Positions 9,537 to 19,419 of a stretch of 37,380 nucleotides of DNA are shown one piece after another (positions within the stretch are counted from its first letter, which is position 1; each line of letters begins with the position of its first letter). The position numbers were made by a program, and so were the translations under genes. Below the pieces are notes generated by a model. That model saw only the letters and a list, made by a program, of their open reading frames with translations, searched no databases and was not told the origin of the DNA. The stretch is from an uncultured Clostridia bacterium (lineage in GTDB: Bacteria; Bacillota; Clostridia; Christensenellales; DTU072): the NCBI GenBank assembly GCA_944362765.1, contig CALVTP010000014.1, forward strand, positions 1-37,380, given 5' to 3'.

Positions 9537-12368
9537 ATGGCAAATATGGCAAAGCACAGACGGAAACTTTTAATTGTGGCGCTTGCCGTGCTTTCGGTAC
9601 TTTTAATTGCGGCGGGCGTTGCCTGCGGCGATGTAGGGGACTCGAAAAATCCAAACTCGGGAAAGGACACCGGAAGGGTGGAGCTCGTTGCTTTCAACAT
9701 CATACCGAACGGCTTTGACGCCGCCGCCGAGTACGACGTCGTCTGTCTGGACAAAAACAGAACGGGGGTATTGGATCTGTTCACCATAGAATTGGTATTT
9801 TCGAACATCGCCTCCAACCCCATTTTAAGCTTTACGATGAGCGGCAACACCTTCACCGCCGACGACTTTGCAAAGGATTCCACCCCGTCGCGGATAAGGG
9901 TCAGGAACCAATCGATAAGTGAGACGGAAGAGGGTGAAACGGTGTTGGAAGTTACCGAAGTCGTCTACAACAACTCCAAAGGCACCGTCAGGCTGAAACC
10001 CTCCGCTTACAACACCAGAAAGATATTATTCGACCCCGATTTCAATCTGACGGTGAATTACGGCGAAAGCAGCTACGAAGAGGAGGACGCTTCGCGTACT
10101 ATCAATTACGGCAGCATCATGGGGTTGCCGACGAACGACAAAATGAACAGGGAATACGGCGTAGAGGGAAAAATTTTCGCGGGCTGGTACACCGAGCCCG
10201 ACGGCAAAGGGGACAAGGTGGAAGGAAACGACTCCTATTACTATCCCTTCGATATTTCGCTGTACGCTTACTATGACGTTCCGTACAAGTACACCGTCAA
10301 CGAAAACGCGGGAACGGTTTCGATTACGGGTTTGAAGGATGAGTATAAGAGCACTACTTTACTGATAACGATTCCGGAGTCGATAGAGGGTTATCCGGTC
10401 ACCGAAATTGCCGACCGCGCCTTCTCCTCCGTCGGGAGCGGCAAAAGTTTCATGTTGCCTTATTCGGTAAAAAGGATAGGGGAGTATGCCTTTTATAATA
10501 CGGATAAATTGAAAATTTACATGCCCGGCGTCGAAAGAATAGAAAAAGCGGCGTTCCAATACCCCTCGGGCGGCGGCTCGCTCTCCTTTTCGGTATTGAC
10601 TCCCGAGGGAGTTACGACGGAGTCGATGCTTCCTTCAGGGCTCAAATATATCGGCGATTACGCTTTCAGCGGCAATTCCATGGATTGTAATCCGAATTCC
10701 TACGAGGCGGGCAGTTCGCCTACGATAAATCAGACATTGCGTGACACATTGCTTCTCCCGACGTCGGTGGAGCAAATCGGAAAGGAAGCCTTCCAAGCTT
10801 CCGGGCTTAAAAACGTCTATTTCCCGGAAGGCTCCCTGCTCCGTCCTGCGGGCGACGCGCTTCCCGAGGAAGTAAGCGGCGACGGTTCCGACGTAGGTTT
10901 CGATTTCGAAGACTATTTCATCGGCGAAGGGGTTTTCAGAGACTCCGTCAAATTGGAGACGGTGTATACCTCTTATACGCTCTTAGGCGGCGACGTAGTC
11001 GAGTCAAACGAGCCGGGGCTCGGAGTTATCTCCGATTATATGTTCTATAACTGCAAAGCTTTGAAACAGGTGGAGCTTGCGGAAGGGCTGAGGCTTATCG
11101 GAGCGCTTGCGTTTGCTTCCGACAGCGCCCATAAAATGGTTGACCTCAATGGGGTGAGCTTCCCAAATTCGCTGGAAGTGCTGGGGCAGGAGGCGTTCGC
11201 CAATGCCGGTTTAACAACGGTGACCTTCAAAGAAAACTCCGAATTTAAAACTCTCGGCGATTGGGCTTTCTCTCAAACGAATATAACCTCCGTGACCTTT
11301 TATTCCCTCGGGACATACGGAAAGGCGCCGTTCTGGGGAAATAATAGCATAAGCGAGGTAAAAATACTTTCCGATAACATCGCCGATATCCGCGTTCCGG
11401 ATAAGGTTTCCGACCTCGGCGACACCGCCGGAACGCAGGTGCGATACCGCGTGCCGATAGTCGTGCTTTCCGACTACCGCTCGAAATGGGGAAAAGTTTA
11501 CTCAAATTCCGACAGCACGGGTATATTCGATTCATACAAGCTTCAGATAGAGAAGATCATTCTTGCGGACGAGTATGTCAATAAGGATGCGGGCTATGCC
11601 TTCGAGCCGGTGGACGAAGGGGGAGCATTAAAAGTCGACGGCGACACGGAGTATGCAAAGGTCACCTATCTTTACGGGAAACCCGAGAGCTTCGAGATAG
11701 ACGACACCGTGGAAATAACAATAGGCGGAACCGTCAGTAACTATACCGTCACCGATATCGGAGGATATCTTACTCACGACACGACGGTCACCTCGGCAGC
11801 GATATCGGACACCGTCAAAAAAGTGACGCTTCCTACGACGGTAAAGCGGATAGACGATTACGCCTTTTATAAGATGTCGAAGCTTGAAAAAATTGCCTGG
11901 CGGACTCCCGGCGGCGCTCAGGAAATTTCTGCGGATGATGACGCGATACAATTAGATTCGATAGGAGAGTACGCTTTTCAGGAAACGGCGTTGAAGGAGT
12001 TCACGTCGCCGCCCAAGCTTCAACGTATCGGCGGCGAAGCGTTTACGCGTTCCGAACTTACCCAGGTAAACCTTACCCGGTGCACTTCGCTTACGATAGG
12101 AAAGAGTGCTTTCAGCAATAATAAGATAGAAACTCTCGTTCTCGGCGCCGGAGTGGAGGAGCTCAAAGGGTATTGCTTTGCGTTCCAGACGGGAGAGCCG
12201 ATGACGATTACTTTCCACTGCGATCCGCCCAAGGTGGATACTTCGCTGGATCCCTTTTTCGGCGACGAAATCAATAAAGTTACGGTGCCTCAAGATCATA
12301 TAAATGACTATAACGATAGCGATAAAATCTATATACCTACGCTGAATGGGAAATACGCACCACTTTAG
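9537..12368 (+). CDS. BspA-type leucine-rich-repeat surface lipoprotein
   Basis: The 943-residue product starts with a basic n-region and a hydrophobic core ending GVAC-GD, so Cys30 is a plausible lipidation site although the lipobox is relaxed. Around 165-250 there is a Listeria/Bacteroides-type repeat, recognisable by FAGWYTEPDGKG. The rest contains BspA-like LRR_5 units, such as VTEIADRAFSSV, VKRIGEYAFYN, LKYIGDYAF, VEQIGKEAFQASGL and IDDYAFYKMSKLEKI, in two blocks separated by a linker (about 660-760). BspA-type proteins act outside the cell in adhesion or host and matrix binding. ATG 9537 follows GGGAG (9529-9533) closely; ATG 9546 in the same frame is possible. It lies 86 bp after the giant surface-protein gene and probably shares its operon. 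Confidence 0.85.
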   Translation: MANMAKHRRKLLIVALAVLSVLLIAAGVACGDVGDSKNPNSGKDTGRVELVAFNIIPNGFDAAAEYDVVCLDKNRTGVLDLFTIELVFSNIASNPILSFTMSGNTFTADDFAKDSTPSRIRVRNQSISETEEGETVLEVTEVVYNNSKGTVRLKPSAYNTRKILFDPDFNLTVNYGESSYEEEDASRTINYGSIMGLPTNDKMNREYGVEGKIFAGWYTEPDGKGDKVEGNDSYYYPFDISLYAYYDVPYKYTVNENAGTVSITGLKDEYKSTTLLITIPESIEGYPVTEIADRAFSSVGSGKSFMLPYSVKRIGEYAFYNTDKLKIYMPGVERIEKAAFQYPSGGGSLSFSVLTPEGVTTESMLPSGLKYIGDYAFSGNSMDCNPNSYEAGSSPTINQTLRDTLLLPTSVEQIGKEAFQASGLKNVYFPEGSLLRPAGDALPEEVSGDGSDVGFDFEDYFIGEGVFRDSVKLETVYTSYTLLGGDVVESNEPGLGVISDYMFYNCKALKQVELAEGLRLIGALAFASDSAHKMVDLNGVSFPNSLEVLGQEAFANAGLTTVTFKENSEFKTLGDWAFSQTNITSVTFYSLGTYGKAPFWGNNSISEVKILSDNIADIRVPDKVSDLGDTAGTQVRYRVPIVVLSDYRSKWGKVYSNSDSTGIFDSYKLQIEKIILADEYVNKDAGYAFEPVDEGGALKVDGDTEYAKVTYLYGKPESFEIDDTVEITIGGTVSNYTVTDIGGYLTHDTTVTSAAISDTVKKVTLPTTVKRIDDYAFYKMSKLEKIAWRTPGGAQEISADDDAIQLDSIGEYAFQETALKEFTSPPKLQRIGGEAFTRSELTQVNLTRCTSLTIGKSAFSNNKIETLVLGAGVEELKGYCFAFQTGEPMTITFHCDPPKVDTSLDPFFGDEINKVTVPQDHINDYNDSDKIYIPTLNGKYAPL

Positions 12369-12441
12369 AAGTGTACGATTTAAGCCGGAGCCCTTTAACG
12401 TGACAGATTCCCGGGAGCGTTGCATTTGATATGCGGATTCG

Positions 12442-12471
12442 TTGACAAACCGGAGCAAGCGGGAATATACT
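12442..12471 (+). promoter_or_regulatory. Promoter for leaderless transcription of the CDF gene
   Basis: TTGACA (12442-12447) and TATACT (12466-12471) are 18 nt apart, and the ATG begins at 12478, only 6 nt past the -10. Transcription should therefore start at or within a base or two of the start codon. No Shine-Dalgarno sequence precedes the ATG. Confidence 0.65.
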
Positions 12472-12477
12472 CTCGTT

Positions 12478-13659
12478 ATGAAGATTTTCGAACCGCTGAA
12501 AAAGACATTTATAAAGGATTATAAAAATACCCGTGACGCCACGGTGCGTTTCCGCTACGGAGTGACCGCGGGAATTTTCGGCATCGTCACCAATGTCGTT
12601 TTGTTTATAATGAAAGTGGTGGTGGGGATAATTTCCCGCTCCGTTTCGGTAGTTGCGGACGCCGTCAACAACCTTTCCGACGCCGGCTCGTCGGGGGTGA
12701 CGCTTATCGGTTTCAAGCTCAGCAATCGCCCCGCCGACAAAGAACACCCCTTCGGGCACGCCCGCTACGAATATATAACAGGACTCGTGGTGGCGTTCAT
12801 AATTTTGATAATCGGCGGCTCGCTTCTGAAATCTTCCGTCGAAAAGCTCATCACTCCCACCCCGATAGAAGCTTCCGTCTGGACGGCGGTAATTTTGGGG
12901 ATAAGCATCCTTTTGAAAGGTTTACAAGGGCTGATGTACCGTGATTTCGGAAAAAGTATCTCTTCCACTTCGCTTTTGGCGTCGGCAGCCGATTCGCGAA
13001 ACGACGTCATATCGACCTCGCTTGTCCTTATCTCGACCGTAGGAGCCATCTTCTCCCCCGACATCTTCACCATTGTCGACGCCGCAGTAGGTCTTGCCGT
13101 TTCGCTGTTTATATTAGTTTCCGGGATAAAGCTCGTAAAAGAGACGATAGATCCGTTGCTTGGCGGCAAACCCGACAAGGAACTTGTCGATTATATCCTG
13201 AAAAAAGTGTCATCTTACCCCGGGATTCTGGGAGTTCACGATCTCATGGTGCATAACTACGGACCCGAGAAGAGCTTTGCCTCCCTTCACGCCGAAGTGG
13301 ACGCCGCCGAAGACGTCATGAAGTCGCACGACCTTATCGACAACATCGAGCGCGACTTCCGTTCCGAAGGCATCTTCATGGTAATACATATGGATCCCGT
13401 CGTCACCGACGACCCCGAATTGAACGACATGAAAAACGAAGTCGCTTCGCTTATAGACGAAAAGTACTCCGGGAAACTCACCCTCCACGATTTCAGATTG
13501 GTAAAAGGGGTGACTCACACCAATGTCCTTTTCGACGCCGTCGCTCCTTATGACATCCGCGTCACCGCCAAGGAGCTTTCCGATTACCTTTCCGAACATA
13601 TCCGAAGGGAAGGAAAAATATACTATTACGTCATAAATATCGACCGCGAGTTCAATTGA
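12478..13659 (+). CDS. Cation diffusion facilitator (CDF) family metal exporter
   Basis: This 393-residue protein has the normal CDF layout: six TM helices in the first ~220 residues, then a cytoplasmic dimerisation domain. Key motifs are VVADAVNNLSDAGSS in TM2, HPFGHARYEY after it and AADSRNDVIST in TM5. The inferred transport-site set is Asn64, Asp68, Asp172 and Asp176. An Asn-Asp-Asp-Asp set resembles manganese-exporting CDFs such as MntE rather than the His-containing zinc type, so Mn2+ is my best guess. The frame is open upstream to TTG 12442, but that region is the promoter; family members begin near MKIF, so ATG 12478 is chosen. It is an inner-membrane antiporter that probably protects against metal excess. 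Confidence 0.9.
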   Translation: MKIFEPLKKTFIKDYKNTRDATVRFRYGVTAGIFGIVTNVVLFIMKVVVGIISRSVSVVADAVNNLSDAGSSGVTLIGFKLSNRPADKEHPFGHARYEYITGLVVAFIILIIGGSLLKSSVEKLITPTPIEASVWTAVILGISILLKGLQGLMYRDFGKSISSTSLLASAADSRNDVISTSLVLISTVGAIFSPDIFTIVDAAVGLAVSLFILVSGIKLVKETIDPLLGGKPDKELVDYILKKVSSYPGILGVHDLMVHNYGPEKSFASLHAEVDAAEDVMKSHDLIDNIERDFRSEGIFMVIHMDPVVTDDPELNDMKNEVASLIDEKYSGKLTLHDFRLVKGVTHTNVLFDAVAPYDIRVTAKELSDYLSEHIRREGKIYYYVINIDREFN

Positions 13660-13701
13660 CGGTGCGGGATGAAAAATTTATAAAAATTTTGTCTCCGACA
13701 C

Positions 13702-13730
13702 TTGCATTTAGAAAATCTACATGCTATAAT
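13702..13730 (+). promoter_or_regulatory. groESL promoter
   Basis: TTGCAT (13702-13707) and TATAAT (13725-13730) are separated by exactly 17 nt. Transcription would start near 13737, immediately before the CIRCE operator. Confidence 0.85.
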
Positions 13731-13738
13731 TCACATTG

Positions 13739-13765
13739 TTAGCAATCTACATGGTTGACTGCTAA
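13739..13765. promoter_or_regulatory. CIRCE operator (HrcA binding site)
   Basis: TTAGCAATC (13739-13747), a 9-nt spacer and GACTGCTAA (13757-13765) match the CIRCE consensus TTAGCACTC-N9-GAGTGCTAA with one change in each arm. The site covers the predicted groESL transcription start, which is how HrcA represses heat-shock chaperone operons. hrcA itself is not in the window. Confidence 0.9.
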
Positions 13766-13795
13766 TAATTCAGATCCATTCGGGAGGTAGTTTAC

Positions 13796-14083
13796 ATGAA
13801 ACTTATTCCTTTGTTCGATAGAGTAGTCGTACAGCACATCGAAGCCCACGACACCACCGCTTCCGGCATAATTCTGCCCGGTTCCGCTCAGGAGAAGCCG
13901 CAGATGGCGACCGTCGTTTCGGTCGGCGAAGGCGGAGTCATTGACGGAAAAGAGGTCAAAATGATAGTCCACCCCGGCGACGTCGTTTTGTATTCAAAGT
14001 ACGCCGGCTCCGAGTTCAAAATCGACGGAGAAGAGTTCATCGTCATACGTCAAAGCGATATTTTGGCGAAAGTCGAGAAATAA
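13796..14083 (+). CDS. groES: Co-chaperonin GroES (Hsp10)
   Basis: The 95-residue product is full length for GroES. It opens MKLIPLFDRVVVQ, has the mobile loop (about 17-34) with the GIILP segment that contacts GroEL, and continues through the characteristic VVSVGEG and PGDVVLYSKYAG strands. It forms the heptameric lid that closes the GroEL folding chamber in the cytoplasm. GGGAGGT (13782-13788) lies 7 nt before the ATG. It is the first gene of the CIRCE-controlled operon, with groEL 43 bp downstream. Confidence 0.98.
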   Translation: MKLIPLFDRVVVQHIEAHDTTASGIILPGSAQEKPQMATVVSVGEGGVIDGKEVKMIVHPGDVVLYSKYAGSEFKIDGEEFIVIRQSDILAKVEK

Positions 14084-14096
14084 TTTGCGGATATAG

Positions 14097-15878
<1,782 letters not shown>

Positions 15879-16124
15879 ACCCGCGTCTAGGGGCGCTCTC
15901 GGGGGTGCCTTTGCGTGAAATGGCTCTAGTCATGTACATCCTTGTACACTCCTGCCGCCATTTAACGCAAAATCACCCCCGACACCGGCGAACCCGTCTT
16001 CTATTTGTTCAAACAGCATTAATTTTTCGCCTTCACCCCAATCCGCTCCGTATCTCGTACTTTACACGCTCGTCTACATTGTTACGGCTGTATTTTATGG
16101 TTAGGGGTTTATTTGTTATAGCCC

Positions 16125-16237
16125 TTCCCGCAAGATTTAAGTAAGAGTACTTATATTGCTCGCGAGAACTAAAACCTTATAAAAAAGCTTGTACGCACGT
16201 ACAGGCTTTTTTCATAAGGTAAGACCTGATGCGGGAA
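16125..16237 (+). repeat. Core palindromic element, copy 4
   Basis: The outer stem is 16125-16131 with 16231-16237. The terminator-like hairpin is at 16175-16219 with tip GCTTGTACG/CGTACAGGC and a T-run. The flanks are the standard module joints (TATAGCCC on the left, AAAATTATACCCGCG on the right), with no mirrored gene sequence. Confidence 0.75.
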
Positions 16238-16523
16238 GAAAATTATACCCGCGTCTAGGGGCGCTCTCGGGGGTGCCTTTCCGCGAAGTGTATAAGATTT
16301 TAAGGTCTACACCCTTTGGGCGTCTTCGGTCATGTACCCCCATGTACACTCCCTTCGACGCTTCGCGCAAAATCACCCCCGACACCGGCGCTCCCGGCTA
16401 CTACTTGCTTAAACAGCATAATATTATCGCCTTCGCCCCAATCCGCTGCGTATCCCGTTCGATACACGCTCGTCAACATTGTTACGGCTGTAATTTATAG
16501 TGGGGGGTGGTCGGTTGTAGCCT

Positions 16524-16636
16524 TTCCCGCATAGTTAAAGAAAGAGAACTTTAATTGTTCGCGAGAACTAAAACCTTATAAAAAAGCTTGTACGCACGTA
16601 CAGGATTTTTTCATAAGGTAAGACCTGATGCGGGAA
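16524..16636 (+). repeat. Core palindromic element, copy 5
   Basis: The outer stem is 16524-16530 with 16630-16636, and the hairpin lies at 16574-16618. It is nearly identical to copy 4, including the GGTAAGACCTGATGCGGGAA right end, so one probably arose by duplication of the other. Confidence 0.75.
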
Positions 16637-16932
16637 GAAAATTATACCCGCGTAAAAGGACAGGAGCGAAGCGACTGTCCGTTTTGGAGGAAAGCCTCTA
16701 TAATGCCGAAGAGAAGGAAGAGGTATCGTCTTAGAAAGATAGATTTTGCGGGTTATTAAAATATTCTTAGGTCAATTATGCGGGATTATTATAAAACAGC
16801 TCACACTATAAAGTAAAGCGTAACAATGTAGACTACTGCGTAAACCGTGAGATACGGAGCGGATTGGGGCAAGCAAAGGAATATAAGACGTTTGAACAAG
16901 TAGGAGCCTTGTTTGCGTTAGTTTGCGGCGAA

Positions 16933-16968
16933 GCAACCGGCGGAGGCGATAAAGCCTCTACCGGTTGC
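16933..16968. repeat. Hypervariable hairpin in conserved flanks
   Basis: GCAACCGGCGGAGGC (16933-16947) and GCCTCTACCGGTTGC (16954-16968) pair at 13 of 15 positions around a 6-nt loop. The flanks GTTAGTTTGCGGCGAA and GCGGTTTCGGGCGAAA are also found, inverted, around the unrelated hairpin at 21-56. Confidence 0.75.
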
Positions 16969-17094
16969 GGTTTCGGGCGAAATTGGCGAAGGGCTGTATA
17001 GACATACGCTCCGAGACAACTCCTAATGGAGGAAACTTGTTTCTTTTGCCCGAAAGCGCCGTAAAATATGCCCCAAGCCGCAGGTATAATTTTC

Positions 17095-17204
17095 TTCCCG
17101 TCTCTATCCCTTCCTTATGAGAAAAACCTGTACGTGCGTACAAGCTTTTTTATGAGTGTCTGTTTTAGCGAGCTAAAAAGTTTTCTTACTTTAAATCGCG
17201 GGAA
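17095..17204 (-). repeat. Core palindromic element, copy 6 (inverted)
   Basis: Read on the minus strand this starts TTCCCGCGATTTAAAGTAAG, the same opening as the copy after pheA, and has the same CTTGTACG/CGTACAGG hairpin. Its inner joint (17085-17094) is the standard TATAATTTTC joint, and its outer flank carries the mirror of the groEL end. It closes the array in opposite orientation to copy 3. Confidence 0.75.
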
Positions 17205-17225
17205 GAAAATTAATACATAATAAAT

Positions 17226-17620
17226 TTAAGCGTATCAATGTAGACTGCTTCCGCGGATTAAAATATGATACGATAAGCAAGCCGTTGCCTGTGTATTTTG
17301 AGTTATCATATCTTAAGGTAAGTCGCAGCGCGGATTAAGAATAGGAGGGTAAGTAAGCCGTTGTCCGTAAGCTTGTAGCGGTATTCTTTCTCAGTGATGC
17401 CGCAGGGCGGATAGGAAAAACGGATAGGCGAGCCGCTGATTTAAAAACTTTGCGATTAGTTAAATGTTAAAGCGATGGCTGAAGTGTCGGTGAAATTAAT
17501 GTTCCGGGCTGTCACGCTCTAAGCGCATAGTAGGAGTTGATAGATGAGAATTATAGTCGCGAGTCAACCCCGAGAATGGAGATTTTAGTAATAAACGAGG
17601 GAAAGCCGGAAATATAAATT
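17226..17620. repeat. Array remnant and degenerate ~77-bp tandem repeats upstream of the SPOR-like gene
   Basis: 17226-17250 resembles the inverted array segment near 16820 (AATGTAGACTGC against AATGTAGACTAC). Units then begin with GCGGAT at 17253, 17330 and 17407, spaced exactly 77 bp. The first two share GCGGATTAA and AAGCCGTTG; the third is more diverged (AGCCGCTG). No gene, clear promoter or known RNA was recognised between here and 17620. Confidence 0.5.
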
Positions 17621-18379
17621 ATGGTGGACTACTCCCCGTATTATCTGAAAAACTTTTTAAGGAAGGTGCCCGAACGAACGGGAGAAGGGAGGACTCCGCC
17701 AAAAAAGAATAAAAGATTTTTAAAGACGCTTTTAATAGTCTTGGTTGTAGCTTCAGTATTGCTTCTGACAGATTATTTCAACGGCTTTTTAATCGTCAAT
17801 AAAATTAAAGGAGCATTTACGGGCGGGGACAATAAATATTATGTATTGATTGCTTCCGAGCATGAATCGGAGACAGAAGCTGTAGCTTCGGCTACTGTTG
17901 TAAGGGCAAACGGGGGTGCGGGATACATAATATATGAAAAAGAACATTATTACGTAGCCTTAGCTACATATTTAAGCCGTGAAGACGCCGAAACAGTAGA
18001 AAGAAAGAACGACGGTACTTTCATTTACGAGATCGAAGCCCGGTTTTCGCTTTTCCCGGATATGGCGCTCGGCGAGAAAGCGCGAACTATTTTGACGGAG
18101 AGTGCGGAGAAACTTAATTCTGTTTCGGAAAGGTATTGCGAAAAGACTCTTTCCGCATCTTCGGCTCTTCAGGAGACAAGCGATATACGAAACGATTTGC
18201 TGAATCTGAAGGCAGAGATCGTTGACGCCGAACTCGGGGAGGAGGGAGACAGTCTTCTTTCGGTGGTCGACGACGCATTTTCCGCTGCGGAAGCATTGTT
18301 GTCCGGCGGTTATTCAACAACAGAACTCGAATCGGTATTCCGATATGTAGTCACTCTTTTTGCTTATTCGATGAGATAA
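17621..18379 (+). CDS. Membrane-anchored protein with SPOR-like extracytoplasmic domain
   Basis: This 252-residue protein has a short basic cytoplasmic N-terminus, one TM helix (about 33-51) and an outside part. Residues about 72-128 (KYYVLIASEHESETEAV...GYIIYEKEHYYVALATYLSREDAE) have the size and strand-helix-strand pattern of a SPOR domain, which binds denuded glycan strands in septal peptidoglycan. The C-terminal ~110 residues are predicted helical with unknown role. This suggests a job in division, sporulation or wall remodelling, but the SPOR call rests on pattern alone. The ribosome site is weak (CCGGA at 17607 or CGAGG farther upstream). It stands alone, convergent with the deaminase gene. 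Confidence 0.65.
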   Translation: MVDYSPYYLKNFLRKVPERTGEGRTPPKKNKRFLKTLLIVLVVASVLLLTDYFNGFLIVNKIKGAFTGGDNKYYVLIASEHESETEAVASATVVRANGGAGYIIYEKEHYYVALATYLSREDAETVERKNDGTFIYEIEARFSLFPDMALGEKARTILTESAEKLNSVSERYCEKTLSASSALQETSDIRNDLLNLKAEIVDAELGEEGDSLLSVVDDAFSAAEALLSGGYSTTELESVFRYVVTLFAYSMR

Positions 18380-18561
18380 GTTTGCGTTACGATTTTATTG
18401 TAAAACTCTAAAACACACTCCGAGATGTATAATTGTATCTTTATTCAGCCCCCGCAAAACAGACTTTATCCCGATCCCCGACAGACATATGCCGGGACCG
18501 AAAATCGTCCGATAATGCGGCAATCGGTTAGAACAAAGCCTCAAATTTAGCGGATTTTTTG
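18380..18561. other. Convergent intergenic region
   Basis: This 182-bp gap lies between the 3' ends of the SPOR-like gene and the deaminase gene. I see no convincing terminator hairpin with a T-run on either strand and no gene. Confidence 0.5.
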
Positions 18562-19017
18562 TTATTTTAATTCAGAAAATTTAATTATCTCGACGCCTGC
18601 CAAGCCGAAAAGTTTCAGGCTGAATTCGTCGGGGTATCCCTCGTCGTAAACGACGCGTTTTATGCCGGAATTGATTATAAGACGGGTGCAGATGGAGCAG
18701 GGCTGATGAGTGCAATAAAGGGTGGCGCCCTCCAGCGAAAGTCCGAGTTTTGCCGCCTGAACTATGGCGTTTTGCTCGGCGTGGACGGCGTAGCACATCT
18801 CCTGTCTGGTGCCGGAGGGAATGCCCATTATTTCGCGTACGCACTCCGCTCTTTCCTTACAGGAAGGAATGCCTTGCGGGGCGCCGTTATAACCGGTAGT
18901 CAGAATGCGCTTGTCTCTTACGATAATGGCGCCGACTTGGCGGTTTGGTTTGAAGCAGCTGCTCCAGCCGGAGACCAGCTTTGCCATATCCATGAATCTT
19001 AAGTCCCATTTATTCAT
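18562..19017 (-). CDS. comEB: dCMP deaminase (ComEB family)
   Basis: The 151-residue product matches the length and layout of zinc-dependent dCMP deaminases, which convert dCMP to dUMP for thymidylate synthesis. The catalytic HAE motif is at 79-81, where Glu81 would be the proton shuttle, and the second zinc motif PCSIC at 106-110 supplies Cys107 and Cys110. TTGYNGAPQGIPSC (about 40-53) is typical of the ComEB type. The frame is open 15 codons farther upstream (to 19062), but the ATG at 19017 has AGAGGTG on the minus strand just before it and begins MNKWDLRFMDMA as relatives do. Despite the com name, the established role is nucleotide metabolism. Confidence 0.92.
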   Translation of the reverse strand: MNKWDLRFMDMAKLVSGWSSCFKPNRQVGAIIVRDKRILTTGYNGAPQGIPSCKERAECVREIMGIPSGTRQEMCYAVHAEQNAIVQAAKLGLSLEGATLYCTHQPCSICTRLIINSGIKRVVYDEGYPDEFSLKLFGLAGVEIIKFSELK

Positions 19018-19419
19018 TTTACACCTCTGAAAAATTTTACCATGCGGAGAGCGATTTTTCAACGGTTATTCGGAAAATTTAATATTTGTGAAGGAAGGCG
19101 TCGCATATTATAGAGATTATTTACGGAGACGAGGCGTCCGTTCCGGCGCGCGGGAGGGCGGAGGAAGAGGCGTTTCGGACATGCTGGAGACGGTGCGGTG
19201 ACTGCGTGCCGCAAGTGTACCGACGGCATTGGGAAATGATTTCAGACGGATTTTGCGGCGTAAAGCAGGTTTTCGATGAAAATTTAAGAAAAAAACATTC
19301 GCGGCAGACGGGGGAAATTTTAAGTAAAAGGACGACGCGGATATTGACTATCTTCCGAAACTATTTTATTATATATATAGCGCGAGCGCGCATAATTTTT
19401 TAGTACCGAGGTAAATTCG
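19018..19419. other. Divergent intergenic region
   Basis: About 400 bp separate the divergent deaminase and giant surface-protein genes. A promoter for the latter lies near its right end. The short GCGCGAGCGCGC palindrome (about 19380-19392) falls at the predicted transcription start. The rest has no supported gene. Confidence 0.5.
19344..19372 (+). promoter_or_regulatory. Promoter of the giant surface-protein operon
   Basis: TTGACT (19344-19349) and TATTAT (19367-19372) are spaced by 17 nt. Transcription would start near 19379, giving a leader of about 40 nt before ATG 19420. Confidence 0.65.

Noticed and set aside
9502-9572. Short 23-codon frame between the two surface-protein genes
   Set aside because: It overlaps the start of the LRR gene in another frame and its composition looks like chance.
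12442-12477. TTG start giving the CDF protein 12 extra residues
   Set aside because: Those bases form the TTGACA...TATACT promoter, there is no ribosome site, and CDF relatives begin near MKIF.
16189-16500. 103-codon frame starting MYARTGF, with a similar minus-strand frame at 16958-17143
   Set aside because: The shared start comes from translating the same core hairpin in direct and inverted copies; the rest differs and neither has a ribosome site.
19206-19403. 65-codon frame upstream of the giant surface gene
   Set aside because: It runs through the promoter and has no ribosome site or recognisable feature.
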